Source: Piscinibacter sp. HJYY11
GTDB taxonomy: Bacteria > Pseudomonadota > Gammaproteobacteria > Burkholderiales > Burkholderiaceae_C
Reading direction: 5' to 3'
DNA length: 64,000 nucleotides
Assembly: GCF_016735515.1 (NCBI RefSeq)
Contig: NZ_JAERQZ010000002.1
Span: 124,001-188,000, forward strand
Below are positions 1 to 7,534 of the stretch, one piece after another (position 1 is the first letter of the stretch; the number at the start of each line of letters is the position of its first letter). Both the position numbers and the translations under genes were made by a program. A model generated the notes under the pieces. That model searched no databases. It worked only from the letters and a program-made list of their open reading frames with translations, and was not told the DNA's origin.

Positions 1-293
1 AGACGCTCTTCATCGACACCGGCTGCCTGGTGGCGCTCACGCCCAACGTCAACTTCGAAGTGCAGTACGTCGGCAAGATCAAGACGGCCCTCTTCGGCGG
101 CGAAGGTCTCTTCTTCGCCAAGGTCACCGGCCCGGGTACGGTGTGGGTGCAGAGCCTGCCGTTCTCGCGCCTGGCCTCGCGCGTGTTTGCGGCCGCGCCG
201 CAGCGTGGCGGCAGCCGCGAAGAGGGCTCGGTGCTCGGCGGGCTCGCCGGTGGTGGCCTGTTGGGTGGCATTCTTGGCGGTGACGACGAGTAA
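1..293 (+). CDS. AIM24 / TIGR00266 family protein, C-terminal part
   Basis: The reading frame is open from base 3, so the gene begins outside the window. About 97 residues remain. The segment [18 protein letters not shown] followed by [20 protein letters not shown] is typical of the C-terminal half of the AIM24/TIGR00266 beta-sandwich family, whose biochemical role is not established. The tail is rich in glycine ([18 protein letters not shown]), which is usual for members of this family and may be flexible. It lies 60 bases upstream of a secreted beta-propeller gene on the same strand, with no obvious terminator between. The family call is from motif memory; no function can be inferred. Confidence 0.8.
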   Translation, partial: TLFIDTGCLVALTPNVNFEVQYVGKIKTALFGGEGLFFAKVTGPGTVWVQSLPFSRLASRVFAAAPQRGGSREEGSVLGGLAGGGLLGGILGGDDE

Positions 294-353
294 GCCTCCC
301 CGAGAGGGAACTTTGCGGAGGATGGCGCGCCTACACTAGCCGCCCGTCCTCCG

Positions 354-1367
354 GTGGTGCCTGTGTTGAATCCGTTTTCCGCTCTTTTGTCTGCGCTGGT
401 GGCCGTGCTGGCCGCGCTCTGCTGCTCGTCGGCCCTGGCAGCCGACAAGCCGCCGATCTTCGTGCTGAATTCGCTCGACGCATCGATCAGCGTCATCGAT
501 CCGGTGAGCTTTACCGAGCTCAAGCGCATCCCGACCGGCAAGGAGCCGCACCACCTCTACCTCACGCCCGACGAGAAGTCGCTCATCGTCGCCAATGCCT
601 TGAGCGACTCGCTCACGCTGATCGACCCGAAGACGGGCGAGGTGCAGCGCACCATCACCAAGATCATCGACCCGTACCACCTGCGCTTCTCGCCCGACAT
701 GAAGTGGTTCGTGACGGCGGCCAACCGGCTCGATCACGTCGACATCTACCGCTGGGAACCGCAAGACACGGCCACGCCGCTCAAGCTGGCTGGTCGCGTG
801 CGCGCCACGCGCACCCCGAGCCACCTGGCGATCGACAGCAAGAGCACCACGGTCTACGCGTCGATGCAGGACAGCGACGAGCTGATGGCAATCGACCTCG
901 CCACGCAGAAGCCGCGCTGGAAGATCGCCATCGGCAAGCTTCCCGCCGACCTGTACCTCACCCCTGACGACCGCCTGCTGATGGTGGGCCTGACCGGCGA
1001 CGAGTACGTGGAGGTCTACGACGTGACGCAGCCCACGCCCAAGCTCGTCAAGCGCATCCAGACGGGGGCCGGCGCGCATGCCTTCCGTTCGCGCGGAGAC
1101 GGCAAGCACGTCTTCGTCAGCAACCGGGTGGCCAACACCATCAGCATGGTCGACGTCCAGAGCCTTTCGGTGGTGGCGCAGCTGCCCGGCCCTGGCGGTC
1201 CCGATTGCATGGACCTGTCGTCCGATGGCAAGACCCTGATGGTCACCTCGCGCTGGGCGCGCAAGCTGAGCTTCATCGACATCGAGAAGAAACAGGTGGT
1301 TCGCCAAGTGGCGGTCGGCCGCTCGCCGCACGGCGTGTGGACGCTCGATCATGCGCCGCGCCGCTAG
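354..1367 (+). CDS. secreted YVTN-type beta-propeller protein
   Basis: A 337-residue exported protein. The N-terminus is a classical signal peptide ending in SSALA-A, so it is likely periplasmic. The rest consists of repeats of about 40 residues resembling YncE/YVTN propellers and cytochrome D1-like domains (for example FVLNSLDASISVIDP, LIVANALSDSLTLIDP, VFVSNRVANTISMVDV). Such proteins are binding or scaffold proteins with mostly unknown ligands. The start is uncertain: GTG codons at 354, 357 and 363 and a TTG at 366 all precede the signal peptide. The stop overlaps the next gene by 17 bases, which suggests translational coupling with the deacetylase-like protein. Confidence 0.8.
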   Translation: MVPVLNPFSALLSALVAVLAALCCSSALAADKPPIFVLNSLDASISVIDPVSFTELKRIPTGKEPHHLYLTPDEKSLIVANALSDSLTLIDPKTGEVQRTITKIIDPYHLRFSPDMKWFVTAANRLDHVDIYRWEPQDTATPLKLAGRVRATRTPSHLAIDSKSTTVYASMQDSDELMAIDLATQKPRWKIAIGKLPADLYLTPDDRLLMVGLTGDEYVEVYDVTQPTPKLVKRIQTGAGAHAFRSRGDGKHVFVSNRVANTISMVDVQSLSVVAQLPGPGGPDCMDLSSDGKTLMVTSRWARKLSFIDIEKKQVVRQVAVGRSPHGVWTLDHAPRR

Positions 1368-2118
1368 TGCCGCGCTGTTCGCGTGGGCGGTGGCGCTTCC
1401 GGCGCACGCGGCCTGCGACAAGCCGCTCTACCTGACCTTCGACACCGGCCACATGGGCGTGGCACCGCTCGTCGCCGAGGTGCTGAACCGCCAGGGCGTG
1501 AAGGCCACCTTCTTCCTCGCCGACGAAAAGACCTTGACCGGCGGGACGAGCCTCGACGACCAGTGGGCGCCTTGGTGGAAAGCGCGGGCCGCCGAAGGCC
1601 ACCTCTTTGCATCGCACACCTTCGACCATGTGTATTGGGTTGCCGATGTGGCAGAGGGCTTTCGCGTGCGTGCGAGCGCGGGGCCGAAGGCCGGGCAGGT
1701 GCAGACCTGGACGCCTGCGCAGTACTGTGCCGAACTGCAGCGCCCCGCGGATCGTCTGAAGGCGATGACCGGGCAGGCCATGCCCAGGCTCTTTCGCGCG
1801 GCGGGTGGCAAGACCTCGCCCGCCTTGCTGAACGCCGCAAAGGCCTGCGGATGGACGCATGTCGGCTGGAGCCCGGCCGGCTTTCTCGGCGACGAACTGC
1901 CCAGCGAGCGCTACCCCAATGCCACGCTGCTCGCCCGTGCTCTGCGTGACGTGCGCCGGGGCGACATCCTCCTGGCGCACCTGGGCATCTGGTCGCGACG
2001 CGACCCCTGGGCACCGGCCGTGCTCGAGCCGCTGATTGAGGGGCTGAAGGCCAAGGGCTTCTGTTTCGCGACCCTGGCGGAGCATCCTGTCTACCGCGCC
2101 GCGGCCGTCGCGCGTTGA
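1351..2118 (+). CDS. polysaccharide deacetylase (NodB-like) family protein, exported
   Basis: 255 residues with a signal peptide (cleavage near AHA-A, residue 20). The mature part starts with a NodB-homology motif, LTFDTGHMG, then VKATFFLADEK and the metal-binding SHTFDH (H-x3-H). The family removes acetyl groups from sugars in chitin, peptidoglycan or exopolysaccharide. In the canonical motif TFDDG the first Asp is the base and the second binds metal; here the second Asp is Thr, so activity or metal use may differ. A late LLAHLGIWS stretch may be the equivalent of the conserved C-terminal histidine motif. The gene overlaps the upstream propeller gene and sits 7 bases before the next gene, so the three probably form one operon. 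Confidence 0.8.
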   Translation: MRRAASAALFAWAVALPAHAACDKPLYLTFDTGHMGVAPLVAEVLNRQGVKATFFLADEKTLTGGTSLDDQWAPWWKARAAEGHLFASHTFDHVYWVADVAEGFRVRASAGPKAGQVQTWTPAQYCAELQRPADRLKAMTGQAMPRLFRAAGGKTSPALLNAAKACGWTHVGWSPAGFLGDELPSERYPNATLLARALRDVRRGDILLAHLGIWSRRDPWAPAVLEPLIEGLKAKGFCFATLAEHPVYRAAAVAR

Positions 2119-2125
2119 GCACCCC

Positions 2126-3115
2126 ATGATCGACCAGCTCCTCCAAGTCTTCGCCGATGGCTTCCATCGCGTGCAGGAGCTCGTCTACGAAACCGTGGTG
2201 CAGCCCGTCGCGTTTGCGCTGGGCATGGGCAACATCCTCGAAGACGGCTACGCTGCCACCGGCTGGTTGCTCGTGGGAGTGCTCCAGCTCATCGTGATGC
2301 TGGTGGTGTTTCGAGCGCTGGAGCGTTGGCGACCGGTGGAGCCGGTGAGCGATCGGCGCGCAGTGCGGGTCGACGTGCTCTACACCTTGATCCATCGCCT
2401 CGGCCTGTTCCGCCTGGCCTTGTTCTTCTCGATCGACCCGCTGTGGGACATTCTCTTCGGCACCCTCAGCCTGCATGGTGTGTCGAGCTGGCAGCTCGAC
2501 CAGGCGCTGGCGCCGCTGTGGCCTGGGCTCACCGACACGGCCTGGTTTGCCTTCCTGGCCTACCTCCTGGTGCTCGACTTCATCGACTACTGGCTGCACC
2601 GCGCGCAGCACAACTTGCGCTGGTGGTGGGGCCTGCATTCGCTGCACCACAGCCAGCAGCAGATGACGATGTGGAGCGACAACCGCAACCACCTGCTCGA
2701 CGACCTGATCCGCGACAGCATCCTCGTGCTCGCCGCACGCCTGATCGGCATCGCGCCGGGGCAGTTCGTGGCGGTCGTGGCCTGCACGCAATTGCTCGAG
2801 AGCCTGTCGCACGCCAATGTGCGCATGTGGTTCGGCCCGGTGTTCGAGCGTGTGCTGGTCAGCCCGCGCTTTCATCGCCTGCACCACAGCATCGGCGCCG
2901 GCCACGAGTCGAACGGCCGCGGCTCGCTCGGCGGGCACAACTTTGCGGTGCTTTTCCCGGTGTGGGACGTGCTCTTCCGCACGGCCGACTTCACTTTGCG
3001 CTACGACCCGACCGGCATCCGCGACCAGCTGCCCGAGGAGGGCGGCCGCGACTACGGGCGAGGCTTCTGGTCACAGCAGTGGCTGGGCCTGCGGCGCGTG
3101 TTCGGGCAGCGCTGA
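2126..3115 (+). CDS. sterol desaturase / fatty acid hydroxylase superfamily membrane protein
   Basis: 329 residues, integral membrane. Several hydrophobic segments span roughly residues 45-65, 85-110 and 135-160. The diiron histidine clusters of the superfamily are present in order: HRAQH, HSLHHSQQQ and, further on, HRLHHS. Members hydroxylate or desaturate lipid-like substrates using two iron atoms and oxygen. The substrate cannot be read from sequence; bacterial members act on sterol, hopanoid, carotenoid or ornithine lipid. The ATG at 2126 lies 7 bases after the deacetylase stop. Confidence 0.88.
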   Translation: MIDQLLQVFADGFHRVQELVYETVVQPVAFALGMGNILEDGYAATGWLLVGVLQLIVMLVVFRALERWRPVEPVSDRRAVRVDVLYTLIHRLGLFRLALFFSIDPLWDILFGTLSLHGVSSWQLDQALAPLWPGLTDTAWFAFLAYLLVLDFIDYWLHRAQHNLRWWWGLHSLHHSQQQMTMWSDNRNHLLDDLIRDSILVLAARLIGIAPGQFVAVVACTQLLESLSHANVRMWFGPVFERVLVSPRFHRLHHSIGAGHESNGRGSLGGHNFAVLFPVWDVLFRTADFTLRYDPTGIRDQLPEEGGRDYGRGFWSQQWLGLRRVFGQR

Positions 3116-3148
3116 GCCTGGCTTGATCCCCGGCTATCCTTGCGGCCC

Positions 3149-4021
3149 ATGATCCGTTCCGTGTTCGATGCGGCGTGGCGCGCCGCGGCTTATTGCGTCC
3201 ATCCGGTGGTGATCGGGCTGTCGTTGCTGCCGCTGGTGCTCATCAGTGGGTCGGCCTATGCGCTCAGCAGGCTGTACTGGGTGGATGCGATGGACGCGGT
3301 GCGCGGCGCGTTTGAATCGTGGGACCTGCTCGAAGCCTTGTTCAAGTGGCTCGCCAGCATCGGCATGAGCGGCCTGAAATCGGTGCTGGCGCCGCTGGTC
3401 GTGGTCTTGCTGGTCACGCCGGTGCTGGTGATCCTGTCGCTGGTGGCCGTCGCGCTGCTGATGGCGCCGGCGATGCTGAAGCTGGTGGCTCGCCGCCGGT
3501 TCCCAAGCCTGGAGGTGCGCCGCGGGGGATCGTTCGCCGGCAGCGTCTTCGTGAGCCTGAGTGCCACGCTGATGGCGGTGATGGCGCTCATCGTCTCGAT
3601 CCCGTTCTGGCTCATTCCGCCGGTGGTGCTGGTGGTGCCGCCGCTGATCTGGGGCTGGCTCACCTACCGGGTGATGAGCTACGACATGCTCGCCGACCAC
3701 GCCAGCAAGGAGGAGCGACAGGAGGTCATCCGCCGCCACCGGTGGATGCTGCTGGGGATGGGCGTGCTGACCGGCTACCTCGGAGCGGCACCGTCGCTGC
3801 TGTGGATCTCCGGCGCCTTGTTCGTGGCGGTGGCGCCGTTGCTCATTCCGGTGGCGATCTGGATCTACACCTTGGTGTTCGCGTTTTCGGCGCTGTGGTT
3901 CGCCCACTATCTTCTGGCCGCGCTGGAAGTGCACCGGGCTCAGCATGCCGCAGCACTCGCCGAGGCTGCCGTCCTGACCGAAAGCTTGGCGCCGCCGGAT
4001 GGCCCAAAACTGGTGCGTTGA
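3149..4021 (+). CDS. EI24 / CysZ-like integral membrane protein
   Basis: 290 residues from the ATG at 3149; a TTG nine bases upstream is an in-frame alternative. The protein has about five to six hydrophobic segments, including a pair around residues 85-115, and internal motifs WGWLTYRVMSYDMLADHAS and HYLLAALEVHRA. This arrangement is typical of EI24-domain proteins of Burkholderiales, which are related to the sulfate permease-like CysZ. No transport substrate can be assigned from neighbours. It is the last gene before the glnA control region. Confidence 0.7.
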   Translation: MIRSVFDAAWRAAAYCVHPVVIGLSLLPLVLISGSAYALSRLYWVDAMDAVRGAFESWDLLEALFKWLASIGMSGLKSVLAPLVVVLLVTPVLVILSLVAVALLMAPAMLKLVARRRFPSLEVRRGGSFAGSVFVSLSATLMAVMALIVSIPFWLIPPVVLVVPPLIWGWLTYRVMSYDMLADHASKEERQEVIRRHRWMLLGMGVLTGYLGAAPSLLWISGALFVAVAPLLIPVAIWIYTLVFAFSALWFAHYLLAALEVHRAQHAAALAEAAVLTESLAPPDGPKLVR

Positions 4022-4032
4022 GATGTTCGCGA

Positions 4033-4050
4033 GCGCACCAAGTTGGTGTT
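4033..4050. promoter_or_regulatory. candidate NtrC binding site 1 (glnA enhancer)
   Basis: GCGCACCAAGTTGGTGTT matches the known NtrC dyad (GCACC-N5-GGTGC) at nearly every conserved base. It lies about 120-140 bases upstream of the candidate sigma-54 promoter, the usual enhancer distance. Confidence 0.75.
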
Positions 4051-4055
4051 GTTGA

Positions 4056-4072
4056 TTGCACCAAATTGGATT
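4056..4072. promoter_or_regulatory. candidate NtrC binding site 2
   Basis: TTGCACCAAATTGGATT has a full left arm and a partial right arm of the NtrC dyad. Its GCACC begins 23 bases after that of site 1, close to two helical turns, so two dimers could sit on the same DNA face. Confidence 0.6.
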
Positions 4073-4094
4073 CCCCAGCGGAGGCGGCGCTTCA

Positions 4095-4110
4095 GCGCAC
4101 CAAGTGCCGT
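4095..4110. promoter_or_regulatory. possible third NtrC half-site
   Basis: GCGCACCAAGTGCCGT shares GCGCACCAAG with site 1 but has lost most of the right arm. It could be a weak or governor-type site; the assignment is tentative. Confidence 0.35.
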
Positions 4111-4170
4111 CTAAATCTTTCATCCGCCCCGTTATGGACCCGTTTCGACCACCTTCGATCAAGGGGTATC

Positions 4171-4186
4171 GGGCATGCTTTCTGCT
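4171..4186 (+). promoter_or_regulatory. candidate sigma-54 promoter of glnA
   Basis: GGGCATGCTTTCTGCT has the invariant GG and GC of -24/-12 promoters separated by exactly ten bases (GG at 4172-4173, GC at 4184-4185). It resembles TGGCACG-N4-TTGCA with a few mismatches. It is about 98 bases upstream of the glnA ATG and downstream of the NtrC-like sites. Confidence 0.65.
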
Positions 4187-4283
4187 ACATTCCTGTGCGC
4201 TTTTCGGGGCCGGTCTGCGCCTGAACTGCCAGCAACACTGACCCAATTCCAACCCCACACAGCATCTCGCTAGGAGTCCCCTG

Positions 4284-5699
4284 ATGGCCAAGACCGTCGC
4301 CGACGTGATGAAGATGGTGAAGGAGAACGAAGTCAAGTTCGTCGACTTCCGTTTCACCGACACCCGCGGCAAAGAGCAGCACGTTTCCGTGCCCGTGTCT
4401 CACTTTGATGAAGACAAGTTCACGTCGGGCCACGCCTTCGACGGCTCGTCGATCGCCGGCTGGAAGGGCATCGAAGCCTCTGACATGCTGCTGATGCCGG
4501 ACGCCAACACGGCCAACATCGACCCCTTCTTCGAAGAGTCGACCCTCATCCTTACCTGCGACGTGATCGAGCCGGCCGACGGCAAGCCCTACGAGCGCGA
4601 CCCGCGTTCGCTGGCCAAGCGTGCCGAGGCCTACCTGAAGTCCTCGGGCATCGGCGACACCGCCTTCTTCGGCCCGGAACCCGAGTTCTTCATCTTCGAC
4701 AGCGTGCGCTGGGGCGTCGACATGTCGGGCTGCTTCTCGAAGATCGAGTCCGAAGAAGCTGCCTGGAACACGGGCAAGGAATACGAGCACGGCAACTCCG
4801 GCTATCGCCCGACCGTCAAGGGCGGCTACTTCCCGACCCCCCCGGTCGACAGCGGCCAGGACCTGCGCTCCGAGATGTGCCTGATCCTCGAATCGCTGGG
4901 CATCCCCGTCGAAGTGCATCACCACGAAGTGGCCAACGCCGGCCAGATGGAAATTGGCACCAAGTTCAGCTCGCTGGTCCAGCGCGCCGACTGGCTGCAG
5001 CTCCAGAAGTACGTGATCCAGAACGTCGCCCACGCCTATGGCAAGACCGCGACCTTCATGCCCAAGCCGATCGTCGGCGACAACGGCTCCGGCATGCACG
5101 TGCACCAGTCGGTCTGGAAGGATGGCAAGAACCTGTTCGCAGGTGACGGCTACGCCGGCCTTTCCGAATTCGCGCTGTTCTACATCGGCGGCATCATCAA
5201 GCACGCTCGCGCGCTGAACGCCATCACGAACCCCGGCACCAACTCGTACAAGCGCCTGGTGCCTGGCTTCGAAGCTCCGGTGAAGCTGGCCTACTCGGCC
5301 AAGAACCGCTCGGCCTCGATCCGCATTCCGTATGTGTCGAACCCGAAGGGCCGCCGCATCGAAGCGCGTTTCCCGGACCCCCTGTGCAACCCGTATCTCG
5401 GGTTCTCGGCGCTGCTGATGGCCGGCCTGGACGGCGTGGAAAACAAGATCCACCCGGGCGAAGCCGCCACGAAGGACCTCTACCACCTGCCGCCGGAGGA
5501 AGACGCGAAGGTGCCGACCGTCTGCCACAGCCTGGACCAGGCCCTCGAGTACCTCGACAAGGACCGCGCGTTCCTGACCAAGGGTGGCGTGTTCACCGAT
5601 GCCTACATCGACGCTTACATCGAGCTGAAGATGCAGGAAGTGACCCGCTTCCGCATGGCCACGCACCCGGTCGAGTTCGACATGTACTACAGCCTCTGA
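4284..5699 (+). CDS. glnA: glutamine synthetase, type I
   Basis: 471 residues, full length for GSI. It makes glutamine from glutamate, ammonia and ATP as a cytoplasmic dodecamer. Visible landmarks are [19 protein letters not shown] near the N-terminus, [12 protein letters not shown], the metal and ATP region [10 protein letters not shown], and [17 protein letters not shown]. The motif [10 protein letters not shown] carries the tyrosine expected for GlnE adenylylation, so post-translational control is likely. A good ribosome site (AGGAG) precedes the ATG. Upstream NtrC-like sites and a sigma-54 promoter point to induction under nitrogen limitation by the NtrBC pair encoded just downstream. A strong terminator follows. 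Confidence 0.98.
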   Translation: MAKTVADVMKMVKENEVKFVDFRFTDTRGKEQHVSVPVSHFDEDKFTSGHAFDGSSIAGWKGIEASDMLLMPDANTANIDPFFEESTLILTCDVIEPADGKPYERDPRSLAKRAEAYLKSSGIGDTAFFGPEPEFFIFDSVRWGVDMSGCFSKIESEEAAWNTGKEYEHGNSGYRPTVKGGYFPTPPVDSGQDLRSEMCLILESLGIPVEVHHHEVANAGQMEIGTKFSSLVQRADWLQLQKYVIQNVAHAYGKTATFMPKPIVGDNGSGMHVHQSVWKDGKNLFAGDGYAGLSEFALFYIGGIIKHARALNAITNPGTNSYKRLVPGFEAPVKLAYSAKNRSASIRIPYVSNPKGRRIEARFPDPLCNPYLGFSALLMAGLDGVENKIHPGEAATKDLYHLPPEEDAKVPTVCHSLDQALEYLDKDRAFLTKGGVFTDAYIDAYIELKMQEVTRFRMATHPVEFDMYYSL

Positions 5700-5722
5700 A
5701 CCTCCCCGGTTCCGATGGCTCG

Positions 5723-5750
5723 AAAGGGACGGCAGCCGCCGTCCCTTTTC
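5723..5750 (+). terminator. Rho-independent terminator after glnA
   Basis: Stem GGGACGGC/GCCGTCCC (5726-5733 with 5738-5745), loop AGCC, flanked by AAA and TTTT. It probably separates most glnA transcripts from the DUF4124-ntrBC genes. Confidence 0.88.
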
Positions 5751-5859
5751 TTTTGCCCTCGTTCTTTTGGTGCATCGGGAGACGGCAATCGGACACAATC
5801 GCAAGGCTTGTCCTGTCACCCTGCGCACGGGCGCTGGCGTTACAGGGCAGAGGTGACAC

Positions 5860-6393
5860 ATGACATCAGCGCGCTCCCGGTTCTCTTTTTCCCTGTTGAC
5901 GGCCCTGGCGGCGGCGTCGCCCGCGTGGGCCCAGGGCGACAAGCCCGTCTACCGCTGCCCGGGCAACCCGCCGCTGTACACCGACGCGCTCTCTGCCAAG
6001 GAGGCCCGCGACAAGGGCTGCCGCACGCTCGAGGGCGCCCCCATCACTGTCATCCAGTCGCCCAAGCCGCGGCCGACCGCCGGTGCGCCGGTGCCGCCGG
6101 CGGCCAGCCGCGAAAAGGTCGACTCCGCCGAGCAGCGCAACCGCGATTCCGATGCCCGCCGCATCCTCGAAGCCGAACTCAAGCGCGAAGAGGAGCAGCT
6201 TGCCAGCTTGCGCAAGGACTTCAACAACGGCGAGCCCGAGCGCCGTGGCGATGAGCGCAACTACCAGAAGTACCTGGACCGCGTGGCCGAGATGAAGGCC
6301 GCCATCGCCCGCAAGGAAAACGACGTCGCGGCCCTGCGCCGCGAGCTCGGGAAGCAGCCTCCGCCCTCCGACGCTTCGCCGAAGCTGCAGTGA
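5860..6393 (+). CDS. exported DUF4124-type protein with coiled coil
   Basis: 177 residues. A signal peptide ends near SPAWA-Q. It is followed by a short DUF4124-like module (DKPVYRCPGNPPLYTDALS, with paired cysteines in CPGN and GCRTL). A long charged helical part follows (residues about 85-165, EAELKREEEQLASLRKDF), likely a coiled coil. Function is unknown; such proteins are common in Burkholderiales and probably periplasmic. It lies between glnA and ntrB, and its TGA overlaps the GTG start of ntrB (GTGA). It is therefore co-translated with the nitrogen sensor kinase, although nothing in it suggests nitrogen sensing. Confidence 0.82.
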   Translation: MTSARSRFSFSLLTALAAASPAWAQGDKPVYRCPGNPPLYTDALSAKEARDKGCRTLEGAPITVIQSPKPRPTAGAPVPPAASREKVDSAEQRNRDSDARRILEAELKREEEQLASLRKDFNNGEPERRGDERNYQKYLDRVAEMKAAIARKENDVAALRRELGKQPPPSDASPKLQ

Positions 6394-7496
6394 GCGCCGC
6401 GTCCACGACCACCCAGCCGGCGTTGACCCCGGCGCAGACCCGGGCCTACGAGGCCTTCGACCACCTCGCCACGATGGTCGCGGTGGTGCACCGCGAGGGC
6501 AGTTGCCTCTTTGCAAACGCCGCCTTCGAGCACGTGCTGGGCCTGTCACGGCGCAGCGTGCTGCGGGGCTCGCTTTTCGACTGGTTCGTCGACGCACAGA
6601 TCGTGCGCGACACCGTCGACGCCGTGGCCCGCAACGATTTCGCCACCAGCCGCTTCGAGGCGCTGCTGCGCCGGCCGGCCTCGCTGCACAGCGAACCCCT
6701 GCCGGTGCACGTGATCGTCAACCAGATGGACCGGGGCGACCAGGTGCTGGTGGAACTGGTCGAGATCGAGCAGCAGACGCGCCAGGACCGCGAGGAGCGC
6801 GCCCTGGGCCAGGCGGCCGCCAATAAAGAGCTGATCCGCAACCTGGCGCACGAGATCAAGAACCCGCTCGGCGGCATCCGTGGCGCGGCGCAGCTGCTCG
6901 AGATGGAAGTCGAGTCGCGCGCGCTCACCGAATACACCCAGGTCATCATCCAGGAGGCCGACCGCCTGCAGGCGCTGGTCGACCGGCTGCTGGCTCCGCA
7001 CCGCAAGCCCCACGTGGTGAGCGACGTCAACATCCACGAGGTGTGCGAGCGGGTGAGGGCGCTGATCCTGGCCGAATTCCCCCGCGGGCTCACGGTCCGC
7101 CGCGACTACGACACCTCCATCCCCGAATTCCGCGGCGACCGCGAGCAGCTGATCCAGGCCGTGCTCAACATCGCCCACAACGCCGCCCAGGCGCTCACCG
7201 AGCGCATCGCCCAGGGCGACGCCAGCATCACCTTGAGCACCCGCATCGCACGGCAGGTCACTCTCGGCAAGCAGCGCTATCGACTGGCACTGGACTTGCA
7301 TATCGAGGACAACGGCCCGGGCATCCCCGAGTCGATCCGGGATCGCATCTTCTACCCCTTGGTATCAGGACGCGATGGCGGGTCGGGTCTGGGGCTCACA
7401 CTCGCACAAACCTTCGTGCAGCAGCATCAAGGCGTGATCGAATGTGCGAGTGAGCCGGGTCAGACCATTTTCAAGATCGTGATACCGCTGCCGTAG
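6390..7496 (+). CDS. glnL (ntrB): nitrogen regulation sensor histidine kinase NtrB
   Basis: 368 residues, cytoplasmic with no membrane segment, as expected for NtrB. It has an N-terminal PAS-like domain (about 25-140), the H-box NLAHEIKNPLGGIRGAAQLL with the phosphorylated His, and an ATPase domain with N-box NIAHNAAQAL, DNGPGIP and GGSGLGLTLA. It phosphorylates or dephosphorylates NtrC according to PII (GlnB) status. The GTG start overlaps the stop of the upstream DUF4124 gene by four bases. ntrC follows after 38 bases. The neighbouring glnA gives strong context. Confidence 0.96.
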   Translation: MSAASTTTQPALTPAQTRAYEAFDHLATMVAVVHREGSCLFANAAFEHVLGLSRRSVLRGSLFDWFVDAQIVRDTVDAVARNDFATSRFEALLRRPASLHSEPLPVHVIVNQMDRGDQVLVELVEIEQQTRQDREERALGQAAANKELIRNLAHEIKNPLGGIRGAAQLLEMEVESRALTEYTQVIIQEADRLQALVDRLLAPHRKPHVVSDVNIHEVCERVRALILAEFPRGLTVRRDYDTSIPEFRGDREQLIQAVLNIAHNAAQALTERIAQGDASITLSTRIARQVTLGKQRYRLALDLHIEDNGPGIPESIRDRIFYPLVSGRDGGSGLGLTLAQTFVQQHQGVIECASEPGQTIFKIVIPLP

Positions 7497-7534
7497 CTTC
7501 ACGCCTCGTCAGCGGCCACCAGAACAGGCAGGGC

